Part shown: positions 50,989 through 59,713 of the stretch, in pieces
How the letters are laid out: the number at the start of each line of letters is the position of its first letter
Numbering within the stretch: position 1 is the first letter of the stretch
NCBI RefSeq assembly: GCF_018614035.1
Contig: NZ_JAGGPA010000025.1
Location: forward strand, 248,001-312,000
Direction: 5' to 3'
Source: Streptomyces sp. ISL-96
GTDB lineage: Bacteria > Actinomycetota > Actinomycetes > Streptomycetales > Streptomycetaceae
DNA length: 64,000 nucleotides
Position numbers and translations under genes: made by a program
The notes under the pieces: generated by a model
Told to the model about the DNA's origin: nothing
Database searches by the model: none
What the model saw: the letters and a program-made list of their open reading frames with translations, nothing else

Positions 50989-52275
50989 TTACAGGCCGAC
51001 TTCCTTCATCAGCATGCCGACCTCGGTGTTGGTGAGGCGGCGCAGCCAGCCGGACTTCTGGTCGCCCAGCGGGATCGGCCCGAAGGAGGTGCGCACGAGC
51101 CGCTCGACCGGGAAGCCGGCCTCGGCCAGCATGCGGCGCACGATGTGCTTGCGGCCCTCGTGGAGGGTCACCTCGACCAGGTAGTTCTTTCCGGTGTTCT
51201 CGACGACGCGGAAGTGGTCGGCGCGGGCGTACCCGTCCTCCAGCGCGATGCCGTCCTTGAGCCGCTTGCCGAGGTCGCGCGGGAGCGGTCCCTGGATCGC
51301 GGCGAGGTAGGTCTTCTTCACGCCGTACTTGGGGTGGGTGAGACGGTGGGCCAGCTCGCCGTGGTTGGTGAGCAGGATGATGCCCTCGGTCTCGGTGTCC
51401 AGCCGGCCCACGTGGAAGAGGCGCGTCTCACGGTTGTTCACGTAGTCGTTGAGGTTCTGGCGGCCGTCAGGGTCGCCCATGGTGGCGACTACACCGGCCG
51501 GCTTGTTGAGCGCGAAGAAGAGGTGCGACTGGGTGGCGACCGTCAGGCCGTCGACCTTCACCTCGTCCTTGTGCACGTCGACGCGCCTGCCCTGCTCGGT
51601 CACGATCTCACCGTTGACCTCGACCCGGGCCTGCTCGATCAGCTCTTCGCACGCACGCCGCGAACCCATGCCCGCGCGGGCGAGGACCTTCTGCAGGCGC
51701 TCACCCTCCTGCTCGGCACCGGGGAACGTCTTGGGCGTCGTCACCTGGGGCTTGCTGTGCCGCTCACGTACGCGCTCCTCGAGCTTGGCGTCGAGCTCGC
51801 GCGGCCGGGAGGGGGCACTCTGCGGGCCACGGCGCAGACCGGGGGTCCGGAAGCCGCCCTGCGGGGCCTTGGGGCCGCCCTTGGCGCCACCGCGCGCGGA
51901 CGCGCCACGGCTGCCGGTGCTCGAAGAGCCTCCGGCGCTGCTGCCGCCACGTCCCGCACCCGCACCACCACGGCCGCCGCCGGCGCTCGCGCCACCGCGT
52001 CCCGCACCCGCGCCACCGCGTCCAGCGCCCGCACCGCTTCCACCGCGCCCTGCGCCGGCGCCGCCGCCGCCGCGTCCCGCGCCACTGCCACTACTGCCGC
52101 CGCCGCGGGCGCCAGGGGCGTCACGGCCGACGTCGTAACGGCGCTCTTCCGGACGGGGACGGTCGGGACGCTCGGTGCGCTTCTTGTCGTCGCGCTCGCG
52201 CCCCTTGCCCGCGCCCGCGCCCCGCTGGTTCCGGTCGTTACCGCTTCCGCTGTTCCTGCCGCTGCTGCTTCGCAT
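50989..52275 (-). CDS. rluB: 23S rRNA pseudouridine synthase, RluB/RsuA family
   Basis: rRNA-modifying enzyme of 428 aa. The first ~140 residues are a Gly/Arg/Ala low-complexity region built of GAGRGG-type repeats, which probably aids RNA binding. Then an S4 domain (ERLQKVLARAGMGSRRACEELIEQARVEVNG) and the RluB/RsuA catalytic core with the nucleophilic Asp in FHVGRLDTETEGIILLTN. ATG 52275 shares one base with the scpB stop (TGATG). Last gene of the parA-RHH-scpA-scpB-rluB series. Confidence 0.92.
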   Translation of the reverse strand: MRSSSGRNSGSGNDRNQRGAGAGKGRERDDKKRTERPDRPRPEERRYDVGRDAPGARGGGSSGSGAGRGGGGAGAGRGGSGAGAGRGGAGAGRGGASAGGGRGGAGAGRGGSSAGGSSSTGSRGASARGGAKGGPKAPQGGFRTPGLRRGPQSAPSRPRELDAKLEERVRERHSKPQVTTPKTFPGAEQEGERLQKVLARAGMGSRRACEELIEQARVEVNGEIVTEQGRRVDVHKDEVKVDGLTVATQSHLFFALNKPAGVVATMGDPDGRQNLNDYVNNRETRLFHVGRLDTETEGIILLTNHGELAHRLTHPKYGVKKTYLAAIQGPLPRDLGKRLKDGIALEDGYARADHFRVVENTGKNYLVEVTLHEGRKHIVRRMLAEAGFPVERLVRTSFGPIPLGDQKSGWLRRLTNTEVGMLMKEVGL

Positions 52276-52901
52276 CAAAATTCCGTCTTGTCGTCTGCGT
52301 CGGTGTCCGGGGCGTCCGGATCGAACGACGGCACACCCTCTAGCGTCTCAGCCTCGATCGCGTCCGCCTCCGGGAGGAATGGCGCGAGCTCCGGGAGCTC
52401 GTCCAGGCCACGCAGGCCCATCCGCTCCAGAAAGTAGTTCGTCGTCCTGTACAGGATCGCACCTGTTTCAGGTTCCGTGCCCGCCTCCCCGACCAGACCG
52501 CGCTGGAGGAGGGTCCGCATCACGCCGTCGCAGTTCACGCCACGTACGGCCGAGACCCGTGACCGGCTCACCGGCTGGCGGTACGCGACGACCGCCAGGG
52601 TCTCCAGGGCGGCCTGCGTGAGACGGGCCTGCTGTCCGTCCAGTACGAAGCTCTCGACCGCCGCCGCGTACTGGGGCCGCGTGTAGAAGCGCCATCCCCC
52701 CGCGACCAGCCTGAGCTCGAATCCGCGCCCCTGTGCGGCGTACTCGTCGGAAAGTTCCCGCAGCGCGTCCGCGACGGCTCTGCGGGGCCGCTCCAGCACC
52801 TTCGCGAGGTGTTCCTCGGTGGCGGGCTCGTCGACGACCATGAGGACCGCCTCCAGGGCGGGCTTGAGCCCGAGGTCCGCGACCGCAGGGGACTCACTCA
52901 C
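52275..52901 (-). CDS. scpB: Segregation and condensation protein ScpB
   Basis: Winged-helix kite subunit of the SMC complex, 208 aa: LKPALEAVLMVVDEPATEEHLAKVLE (first winged helix) and LTQAALETLAVVAYRQPVSRSRVSAVRGVNCDGVMRTLLQRGLV (second), with an acidic C-terminal tail. GTG 52901 overlaps the scpA stop (GTGA). It works with ScpA and Smc in chromosome compaction and segregation; smc itself is not in the window. Confidence 0.95.
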   Translation of the reverse strand: MSESPAVADLGLKPALEAVLMVVDEPATEEHLAKVLERPRRAVADALRELSDEYAAQGRGFELRLVAGGWRFYTRPQYAAAVESFVLDGQQARLTQAALETLAVVAYRQPVSRSRVSAVRGVNCDGVMRTLLQRGLVGEAGTEPETGAILYRTTNYFLERMGLRGLDELPELAPFLPEADAIEAETLEGVPSFDPDAPDTDADDKTEF

Positions 52902-53866
52902 TTCGTCTCCCTTTCCACCACTTGATCGAACTCATCCGTGACGAGGGGCTGCGCCCCTTCCCCGCCGGTCCACCGCACCATGAGCTCCCCCAGGGCCTCC
53001 TCCTGGTCCAGCACGACAACCTTCTCGCGATAGAGCTCGAGCAGGGCGAGGAACCGTGCGACAACGGTGAGCGTGTCCGTGACATCCTCCGTCAGCGCCT
53101 GAAAAGTCGCCTCCCCCACCTCCCGCAGCCGCGCGACGACCACCTCGGCCTGTTCCCGTACGGACACCAGGGGCGCATGGATGTGATCGACGTACACCTG
53201 GGGCTCGGCCCTGGGCTGCATGGCCTTCACGGCGAGCTTGGCGAAGCCGTCGGGGCCGATGCTGATGACGACCTCGGGCAGCAGCGCGGCGTGCTGCGGC
53301 TCAAGACCGACCGTACGCGGGTAGCGCCGGGCCTCCGCGTCCAGCCGCTCGCTGAAGATGTCGGCGATCTGCTTGTACGCGCGGTACTGCAACAGCCGCG
53401 CGAACAGCATGTCCCTGGCCTCCAGCAGCGCGAGGTCCCCCTCGTCCTCCACCTCGGCGGCGGGCAGCAGCCGCGCGGCCTTGAGATCGAGGAGTGTGGC
53501 GGCCACCACAAGGAACTCCGTGGTCTGGTCAAGATCCCAGTCGGCCCCCATGGCGCGGATGTGCGCCATGAACTCGTCGGTGACCTTGGAGAGGGCGACC
53601 TCGGTGACGTCGAGCTTGTGCTTCGAGATGAGCTGAAGCAACAGGTCGAAGGGCCCCTCGAAATTGACGAGCCGAACGGTGAACCGCCCGTCCCCCGCCG
53701 CAACGGCTACTTCACCAAGCCCGCCCGCGTCGACCCCCGGCACACCTTCCGGCGTCGGCACCGCAACGCCCTCGGCCCCGGACTCATCGGCCGGCCGCGG
53801 CACCCCCGGCCCGCGCCCCAGGCGACGGCGAGGGGCAGCGGCGGAGTCGTCAGGGCGCGGCGGCAT
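52898..53866 (-). CDS. scpA: Segregation and condensation protein ScpA (kleisin)
   Basis: Kleisin bridging the SMC heads, 322 aa. A ~60-residue Pro/Gly/Ala N-terminal extension precedes the conserved start FTVRLVNFEGPFDLLLQLISKHKLDVTEVALSKVTDEF. The middle holds FLVVAATLLDLKAARLLPA and the C-terminal winged helix (VVARFLALLELYREKVVVLDQEEALGELMVRW). Coupled to scpB by a 4-base overlap and 60 bases after the RHH gene. Confidence 0.95.
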   Translation of the reverse strand: MPPRPDDSAAAPRRRLGRGPGVPRPADESGAEGVAVPTPEGVPGVDAGGLGEVAVAAGDGRFTVRLVNFEGPFDLLLQLISKHKLDVTEVALSKVTDEFMAHIRAMGADWDLDQTTEFLVVAATLLDLKAARLLPAAEVEDEGDLALLEARDMLFARLLQYRAYKQIADIFSERLDAEARRYPRTVGLEPQHAALLPEVVISIGPDGFAKLAVKAMQPRAEPQVYVDHIHAPLVSVREQAEVVVARLREVGEATFQALTEDVTDTLTVVARFLALLELYREKVVVLDQEEALGELMVRWTGGEGAQPLVTDEFDQVVERETK

Positions 53867-53926
53867 CGTGGTGGTCCAGTGTGCGGGAACAAGGGCAGGA
53901 GCAGCGCAGGCTACCCTCCGGCCCGG

Positions 53927-54571
53927 TCAGCGCCCGCGCAGGCGCCGTACGAGAATGCTCGCGTCGCCGCGCGACTCCAGGTCCGCGAGTACGACGGCGA
54001 CCGCTTCCCGCACGATCCGCCCCCGGTCGACAGCGAGCCCGTGCTCACCGCGCAGCACCAGCCGCGCGTGCTCGAGGTCCATCAGTTCCTCGGCCGAGAC
54101 GTAGACCGTGATCTTCTCGTCGTGCCGTTCGCGGCCGCTGGGACGACGGTTCGCCCCGCGCCCGCCCCGGCGCCGCGGCTGGGCCCCCGTCGCCGGGCCC
54201 GCAGGACGCTGCTGGGCGGCCGACTGGGAGGACGGCTGACTCTCCGGCACCCGGCGCGCCCTGGCGGCCGCAGCGGCCGCCTGGTCGCCTTCAGCGGCCC
54301 GGCTGCGATGCCCGCCGGCCTCCGCGTCGGCGGCCGCCGAATGCTCCGGCCCCGCACCCGCGGAGGACGACGAGGACGCCGCTCCCTCGGACTGGGGCTG
54401 CTCACCCGCCGCAGCCCCGGAATCGCTCTCCCCCGCCGGCCCCGGCACCCGCGCCTCGCCGTTGGCGGGACTGGCGGGATTCGCGGGCGACGGCGGGCGA
54501 CGCGGGGACGACGACTGCAGCGCCATTCCCCCGGTCGTGCGGAACAGTTCGTCGGCCCCCGGCAGACTCAC
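53927..54571 (-). CDS. RHH-type DNA-binding protein coupled to parA-like gene
   Basis: About 214 aa. The first ~145 residues are disordered, rich in Ala, Ser, Pro, Gly and Arg. The C-terminal ~65 residues (HDEKITVYVSAEELMDLEHARLVL...RGRIVREAVAVVLADLESRG) look like a ribbon-helix-helix fold: a beta strand followed by two helices. GTG 54571 overlaps the parA-like stop (GTGA), GTG 54583 is the alternative. In plasmid partition systems a small RHH protein is the centromere-binding partner of ParA; here it sits between parA and scpA, so it may link ParA to chromosome organisation. This role is inference. Confidence 0.7.
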   Translation of the reverse strand: MSLPGADELFRTTGGMALQSSSPRRPPSPANPASPANGEARVPGPAGESDSGAAAGEQPQSEGAASSSSSAGAGPEHSAAADAEAGGHRSRAAEGDQAAAAAARARRVPESQPSSQSAAQQRPAGPATGAQPRRRGGRGANRRPSGRERHDEKITVYVSAEELMDLEHARLVLRGEHGLAVDRGRIVREAVAVVLADLESRGDASILVRRLRGR

Positions 54572-55731
54572 TCGGCGTGACACCGGGCGAGCACCTCCCT
54601 GGCGAGCTGGCGATAAGCGGCCGCACCGACCGAGTTGGAGGCGTACGTCGTGATCGGCTCACCGGCGACCGTGGTCTCCGGGAAGCGCACGGTCCGTCCG
54701 ATCACCGTGTGGTAGACGTGCTCGTCGAAGGCCTCGACGACCCTCGCCAGCACCTCACGGCTGTGCACCGTACGGGAGTCGTACATCGTGGCGAGGATGC
54801 CGTCGAGCTCCAGGTCGGGGTTGAGCCGCTCCTGGACCTTCTCGATCGTCTCGGTCAGCAGCGCCACACCGCGCAGCGCGAAGAACTCGCACTCGAGCGG
54901 CACGATCACCTTGTGAGCCGCCGTCAGGGCGTTCACCGTAAGGAGCCCCAGTGAAGGCTGACAGTCGATCACGATGTAGTCGTAGTCGGCCATCAGCGGC
55001 TTGAGCGCCCGCTGAAGTGTCGACTCGCGCGCGACCTCGCTGACCAACTGCACTTCCGCCGCCGACAAGTCGATATTGCTCGGCAGCAGGTCCATGTTGG
55101 GGACCGCGGTCTTCAGCAGGACCTCGTCGGCCGACATGCCCCGCTCCATGAGCAGGTTGTAGACCGTCAGGTCGAGTTCCATCGGGTTCACGCCGAGACC
55201 GACCGACAGGGCTCCCTGCGGGTCGAAGTCGACGAGCAGGACCCGTCGTCCGTACTCCGCGAGAGCCGCACCCAGATTGATGGTCGACGTCGTCTTGCCG
55301 ACGCCGCCCTTCTGGTTGCACATGGCGATGATCTTCGCGGGGCCGTGATCGGTCAGCGGACCCGGGATCGGGAAGTACGGCAGCGGCCGTCCGGTCGGGC
55401 CGATCCGCTCGCGGCGCTGGCGGGCAGCGTCGGGGGCGAGGGTGGCCGCGTACTCGGGGTCGGGCTCGTACTCGGCATCGGGATCGTAGAAGTGCCCCTC
55501 GGGCACCTCGTCGAAGTCGGCGAAGCGGGTGGTGGACTTGTCCCCACTCTGGTCGCCGGCCATGGCGTTCACGTGTAGGCCGTCCATGCTCTGGTGGGCT
55601 GTCGTCATGTGCTGATGGGTGGCGAAGGTGCGGACAGCGACGGAGCCGACAGCCTCGAGCCCCGATGGGCCCTGGCCCCGTGCAGGCATTCCTGGTTGAC
55701 CACCCCCGGGAGTAAATGTCGACTCATTCAC
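54568..55731 (-). CDS. ParA-family partition ATPase
   Basis: Walker-type ATPase of 387 aa. A ~130-residue N-terminal extension (acidic, disordered) precedes the ParA core: deviant Walker A IIAMCNQKGGVGKTTSTINLG, switch I VLLVDFDPQGALSVGLG, and the Walker B region YDYIVIDCQPSLGLLTVNAL. GTG 55731 with AGGAGGT upstream. It is distinct from the oriC-proximal ParA; the coupled RHH gene and scpAB suggest a role in chromosome organisation or sporulation septation. Confidence 0.92.
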   Translation of the reverse strand: MNESTFTPGGGQPGMPARGQGPSGLEAVGSVAVRTFATHQHMTTAHQSMDGLHVNAMAGDQSGDKSTTRFADFDEVPEGHFYDPDAEYEPDPEYAATLAPDAARQRRERIGPTGRPLPYFPIPGPLTDHGPAKIIAMCNQKGGVGKTTSTINLGAALAEYGRRVLLVDFDPQGALSVGLGVNPMELDLTVYNLLMERGMSADEVLLKTAVPNMDLLPSNIDLSAAEVQLVSEVARESTLQRALKPLMADYDYIVIDCQPSLGLLTVNALTAAHKVIVPLECEFFALRGVALLTETIEKVQERLNPDLELDGILATMYDSRTVHSREVLARVVEAFDEHVYHTVIGRTVRFPETTVAGEPITTYASNSVGAAAYRQLAREVLARCHAE

Positions 55732-56070
55732 AAGTCGTCTTACCTCCTTGGACGTGACCAGGAAACTTATCGATAGGTCAGCGTGGCACCATGCCGACGG
55801 TTGGCGACTCTATGGCGTGTCACCGGTCCGCAGCAACACAATCCGCCGGACCCGGCCCGATGTGTCGGCAATGGAACACCCCTGTGTCAAGGGTGCGCGG
55901 GCGGCAAACCGGGGCACGGACCGCGCGTTTCGCAGGGTCGCGAAACGGCTAAAGGGTTACGTTCGTGGCGAGTTGAACGAGTCCGCGCAAGTGGTCGGAT
56001 ACGCGTCCGGCCGGACCTTGTTCGACAAGGTCCGGCCCGATGCGTGAGGTTGACGAGTTTCGTTGACGCG
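55732..56070. other. Spacer between parA-like and ald genes
   Basis: About 340 bases with the promoter of the parA-like operon on one side and the ald terminator at 56009-56037. A 99-codon plus-strand frame (55748-56047) crosses it but starts with TTG, lacks a good ribosome binding site and runs through the terminator, so it is not annotated. Confidence 0.5.
56009..56037 (-). terminator. Terminator of ald
   Basis: GGCCGGACCTTG (56009-56020) pairs with CAAGGTCCGGCC (56026-56037) around a TTCGA loop, 33 bases past the ald stop. Confidence 0.88.
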
Positions 56071-57186
56071 TCAGCCGAGAAGGGTGCCCAGCTCGACGTG
56101 CGGCAGCTCGTGAGCCTCGGCCACCTCGCGGTAAACGACCTGGCCGTCATGGGTGTTGAGGCCCTTGGCAAGGGCGGCGTCGCGGCGCAGCGCCTCGACC
56201 CAGCCGCGGTTCGCGAGCTCCACGATGTACGGCAGCGTGGCGTTCGTCAGCGCGTACGTCGAGGTGTTCGGAACGGCGCCCGGCATGTTGGCGACGCAGT
56301 AGAAGACCGAGTTGTGGACGTTGAACGTCGGCTCGGCGTGCGTCGTCGCGTGCGAGTCCTCGAAGCAGCCACCCTGATCGATCGCAATGTCGACAAGGAC
56401 ACTTCCGGGCTTCATCTTGGCGACGAGCTCGTTCGTGACGAGCTTCGGGGCCTTGGCGCCGGGGATCAGCACCGCGCCGATGACGAGGTCGGCCTCGACG
56501 ACGGCCTTCTCCAGCTCGAAGGCGTTGGAGACGATCGTCTTGACCTTGGTGCCGAAGACCTTGTCGGCCTCGCGCAGCTTGTTGATGTCACGGTCGAGCA
56601 GGGTCACGTGGAAGCCCATGCCGACGGCGATCTGCGTGGCGTTCCAGCCGGAGACGCCGCCACCGATGACGACGGCCTCGCCGGCCGCCGTACCCGGGAC
56701 GCCGCCCGGCAGCACGCCGCGGCCGCCGACCGAGCGCATCAGGTGGTACGCGCCGACCTGCGGGGCCAGCCGGCCCGCGACCTCGGACATGGGGGCGAGC
56801 AGCGGCAGGGCGCGGTTCGCGGTCTCCACCGTCTCGTACGCGATCGCCGTGGTGCCGGACTCCAGCAGGGCGTCCGTGCACTCGCGGGAAGCGGCCAGGT
56901 GCAGGTAGGTGAAGAGGGTCTGGTCCTTGCGGAGGCGGTGGTACTCCTCAGCAATGGGCTCCTTGACCTTAAGCAGCAGGTCAGCGGTGGCCCAGACCTC
57001 GTCGGCGGTGGCCAGGATCTGCGCCCCGGCGGCGACGTACTCACCGTCCGTGATCGAAGAGCCGACGCCGGCGTTCTGCTCGACGAAAACCTGGTGGCCG
57101 TGGCGCACCAGCTCGTGCACGCCTGCGGGGGTGATGGCCACCCGGAACTCGTTGTTCTTGACCTCGCGGGGGATGCCGACCTTCAC
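56071..57186 (-). CDS. ald: Alanine dehydrogenase
   Basis: NAD-dependent reversible conversion of L-alanine to pyruvate and ammonia, 371 aa, the usual length. Opening KVGIPREVKNNEFRVAITPAGVHELVRHGHQVFVE, catalytic region FTYLHLAAS, Rossmann motif AVVIGGGVSGWNATQIAVGMG and the signature VDIAIDQGGCFEDSHATTHAEPTF. GTG 57186 (10 bases after AAGGA) is preferred to GTG 57195, which would be only 2 bases from it. In Streptomyces ald is often induced by AldR, an Lrp-type regulator; no such gene is in the window. Confidence 0.96.
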   Translation of the reverse strand: MKVGIPREVKNNEFRVAITPAGVHELVRHGHQVFVEQNAGVGSSITDGEYVAAGAQILATADEVWATADLLLKVKEPIAEEYHRLRKDQTLFTYLHLAASRECTDALLESGTTAIAYETVETANRALPLLAPMSEVAGRLAPQVGAYHLMRSVGGRGVLPGGVPGTAAGEAVVIGGGVSGWNATQIAVGMGFHVTLLDRDINKLREADKVFGTKVKTIVSNAFELEKAVVEADLVIGAVLIPGAKAPKLVTNELVAKMKPGSVLVDIAIDQGGCFEDSHATTHAEPTFNVHNSVFYCVANMPGAVPNTSTYALTNATLPYIVELANRGWVEALRRDAALAKGLNTHDGQVVYREVAEAHELPHVELGTLLG

Positions 57187-57331
57187 GTGGATCACGGTCC
57201 TTGGCTCAGGGGAATAAATGGGTTAATGCCATACATACCCAGGTACGCAGGGCACACCCGGGGAACACCGCAGTATGACGCGGCAGAGCCAGTCTAATGA
57301 AGGATTTCCCGCTGTCTAGCCTTACAAAGCA

Positions 57332-59371
57332 TCAATCTCTCGGCGAAGTACTGCGGATTTCGTAGGCAGAACCCTCATCTCCCAGCAGTCTTTCCGCAGC
57401 GCTCCTGTGCAGACGGGCAGCCGCCGGGTCTCCCAGCCGGTCGAGGGTGTCCGCGAGCCGCAACTCCAGCGCCGCGTGCAGCCGTACGTCCCCGGCCTGC
57501 CGCGCCCGTTCCACGGCCTCGTGACACGTCCGCAGCGATTCCTCGGGCCGGCCCGCGTACTCCTGCACCCTCGCCACTTCGCTCAACGCCCGTGCGTGGC
57601 CCGGCAGATCACCGACCCGCCGGTAGCCGGCCGCCGAAGCCCGCCAGTTGCGCAGCGCCTCGCCGTAACGCCCGGCATAGGTGTGCACGGCCCCGAGCCG
57701 CCCGTACAGCCGCGCCGCGTCCGCCCGTTCGCCCCGTGTCAGCCGCTGTTCCAGCGCCCGTCCGTACCAGTCGGAGGCGCGCTGCCAGTCGCCCAGTTCC
57801 TGATATGTGCCGCCTACGGATTCCATCGCGCGGCCTGTCGCGTACGGGTCACCAGCTGCCCGGCCGGCGTCCAGCGCGGCCCGGTAGCGCGTCAGCGCCT
57901 CCTCACTGCGCCCGGTCCGGGCGTCCAGGTCGGCGAGATTCAGCAGCGCGGCGGCCCTTTCACGGTGCAGACCGCACCGCTCGGCCACGTCGAGTACGAG
58001 CCGGTGCAGCCCGTAGAGCTCGGGAGCCGCCGCTTCGGTGCCCCGGTGCGCCGCCAGCGCCCGTACCAGCGCGGCCACCAGCCGCCTCGCCAGGGTGTCG
58101 AGCTCCCCGTCCTCGACCGCGATACGGGCCGAGGCGAGCAGCGCGGGCTGCCGGATCCGCAGCCACTCGCCGGCGGCCGGGATGTTCGGGAAGCGCAGCG
58201 CGCGCGGCAGCCCCGCCAGCTTTTTGCGCGCCGGGGAGCCGTCGGGCTCGGTGATCGCCCGGCAGGACTGGAGCTGCCGTACGGTCCGCTCCAGCATCCG
58301 GGCGCGGGCCAGCTGCACCTCTGCCGGCCGGTCCCGCTCCTCCAGCTGCGCCTTCATCATCGGCGCGAGGCAGCCGGGCACCTCGTACCGCCGGCCGTCG
58401 GCCCTTCGCAGCAGGCCGAGCGCGGCGAAGTCGTCCAGTGCGGTCTGGGCCCCGGAGACCGAGCAGCCGGCCAGGGCGGAGGCGGTGTGCGCGTCCACGA
58501 CACCGGCGGGCGCGAGGGCGAGCAGCCGCAGCATCCGCGCCGTGGGATGCGGCAGCGACTCGTACACGAAACGGAAGGTGCGGGCGAGCGGCCTGCCGCC
58601 CGTGGGCTGCTTGGGGTCGACGGGCATGTCGTGCAGTCGTTTCGCCACATCGGCGACCGAGGCCTTGGGGCTGGCGGCGAGCCAGCCGCCGATGAGCGTC
58701 AGCGCGGCGGGCTGCCCCCCGCACTCCTCGGCCAGTGACTCGGCTGCCGTGGGGTCGACGGTGATCCTGACCGCGCCCGTGGAGCGGGCGAGCAGTTCGA
58801 CGGCGGATCCGGTGTCCAGGCCGCCGATGGTGCAGGGCCGGACGCCGGGGATGCCGGTGAGCGGGCCGCGGGCGGTGGCCACGACCAGGCAGTCCGGGTT
58901 GTCGGGCAGTAGCGGATCGACCTGCTCGGCGTCGGCGGCGTCGTCGAGGAGGAGCAGCATGCGGCGTACGGAGAGCGCGTCGCGCACCATCTCGGACAGC
59001 TCGTCGTCGCCGGCTCCCGGCGGGACAGGGACCCCGAGGTCGTCGAGCAGTGCGCGGGCGGTGCGCTCGGTGGGTACGCGTTCGCCGCCGGGGTCGGTGA
59101 GCCGGGCACGGAGCGTGCCGTCGGGGTAGTCACCGGCGAGGCTCGCGGCGAGTTCGGCGGCGAGGGCGGTGCGGCCGGAGCCCGGGCGTCCGGCGATCAG
59201 CAGCACGCGGGCCCGGGGCGCCTTGCGGCCGGCGAGGGTGTCGAGTCCGGCCCGCTCGATGTCGTCCCGCAGCTCCTTCAACTCGCGCGCTCTGCCGAAG
59301 AACTCGCCCGTTGTCCGCCCTGCCGCGGAACCCGCCGCCGTGCCGCTGGTGTCCACCGCCTGATCCGTCAC
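57332..59371 (-). CDS. NB-ARC-like ATPase with TPR repeats (STAND type)
   Basis: Signal-transduction ATPase of 679 aa. An N-terminal P-loop domain (FFGRARELKELRDDIERAG..., Walker A LIAGRPGSGRTALAA with Arg in place of Lys, Walker B RRMLLLLDDAADAEQV, RNBS-like GGQPAALTLIGGWLA) is followed by a winged-helix region (~260-380) and at least four TPR-type repeats in the C-terminal third (AAALLNLADLDARTGRSEEALTRYRAAL, GGTYQELGDWQRASDWYGRAL, LYGRLGAVHTYAGRYGEALRNW, LSEVARVQEYAGRPEESLRTC). No DNA-binding domain is seen. Role unknown; it is downstream of the pyrG/Nudix block. Confidence 0.82.
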   Translation of the reverse strand: MTDQAVDTSGTAAGSAAGRTTGEFFGRARELKELRDDIERAGLDTLAGRKAPRARVLLIAGRPGSGRTALAAELAASLAGDYPDGTLRARLTDPGGERVPTERTARALLDDLGVPVPPGAGDDELSEMVRDALSVRRMLLLLDDAADAEQVDPLLPDNPDCLVVATARGPLTGIPGVRPCTIGGLDTGSAVELLARSTGAVRITVDPTAAESLAEECGGQPAALTLIGGWLAASPKASVADVAKRLHDMPVDPKQPTGGRPLARTFRFVYESLPHPTARMLRLLALAPAGVVDAHTASALAGCSVSGAQTALDDFAALGLLRRADGRRYEVPGCLAPMMKAQLEERDRPAEVQLARARMLERTVRQLQSCRAITEPDGSPARKKLAGLPRALRFPNIPAAGEWLRIRQPALLASARIAVEDGELDTLARRLVAALVRALAAHRGTEAAAPELYGLHRLVLDVAERCGLHRERAAALLNLADLDARTGRSEEALTRYRAALDAGRAAGDPYATGRAMESVGGTYQELGDWQRASDWYGRALEQRLTRGERADAARLYGRLGAVHTYAGRYGEALRNWRASAAGYRRVGDLPGHARALSEVARVQEYAGRPEESLRTCHEAVERARQAGDVRLHAALELRLADTLDRLGDPAAARLHRSAAERLLGDEGSAYEIRSTSPRD

Positions 59372-59507
59372 GGGCCACGCTCCCGTCCGCCTGCGCACAA
59401 GCCCGCCCGCGACTGCGGTCGGGAACTTCGAGCGTAGTTCACGCTCTGCTACGAACTGTGCGGAGCGCGGCGGGGGCATCCCCCGATCGGATCAGCAGTT
59501 TTTCATC

Positions 59508-59590
59508 CCCGCCCCGCCCCTTCCCGAACTGTGGCAAGCCCCAGACCCGTGACGCCCTGCGGGCGTGTCCTCAATCGCCGGACGGGCTGC
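59508..59590 (-). repeat. Dispersed GC-rich repeat, copy D
   Basis: Read on the minus strand: CAGCCCGTCCGGCGATTGAG, then GACACGCCCGCAGGGCGTCA inserted, then CGGGTCTGGGGCTTGCCACA-GTTCGGGAAGGGGCGGGG. Same family as 40208 with a 20-base internal difference. Confidence 0.75.
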
Positions 59591-59602
59591 ATTTGCCAAC
59601 TT

Positions 59603-59680
59603 CAGCCCCTCCGGCGTTTGAGGAGCGGGGTCTGGGGCGGAGCCCCACGCGGCGGAGCCGCGAAGTGTCGCAGCGGGAAA
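59603..59680 (+). repeat. Dispersed GC-rich repeat, copy E
   Basis: CAGCCCCTCCGGCGTTTGAG-GAGCGGGGTCTGGGGCGGAG-CCCCACGCGGCGGAGCCGCG. The first 45 bases are identical to copy C at 40208. It lies just downstream of the Nudix gene, where it could terminate that transcript. Confidence 0.8.
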
Positions 59681-59713
59681 GGACCGGGGGAAAGAGCTCC
59701 GCAGGGGGAAGGC

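Larger units (their letters stand above)
59372..59713. other. Spacer with two opposite copies of the dispersed repeat
   Basis: Between the TPR-ATPase gene and the Nudix gene. It contains copy D (minus-strand sense, 59508-59590) and copy E (plus-strand sense, 59603-59680) of the dispersed repeat, facing each other and able to fold together. The remaining ~130 bases next to the ATPase gene should hold its promoter; no gene was found. Confidence 0.7.

Noticed and set aside
51880..52100. Repetitive sequence that looks like a direct-repeat array
   Set aside because: It is the Gly/Arg/Ala codon repeats of the rluB N-terminal extension, with no regular spacer or conserved repeat, so not CRISPR.
55732..56070. 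parS-like site or small gene upstream of the parA-like operon
   Set aside because: No GTTTCACGTGAAAC-type palindrome is present and the 99-codon frame runs through the ald terminator without a ribosome binding site.
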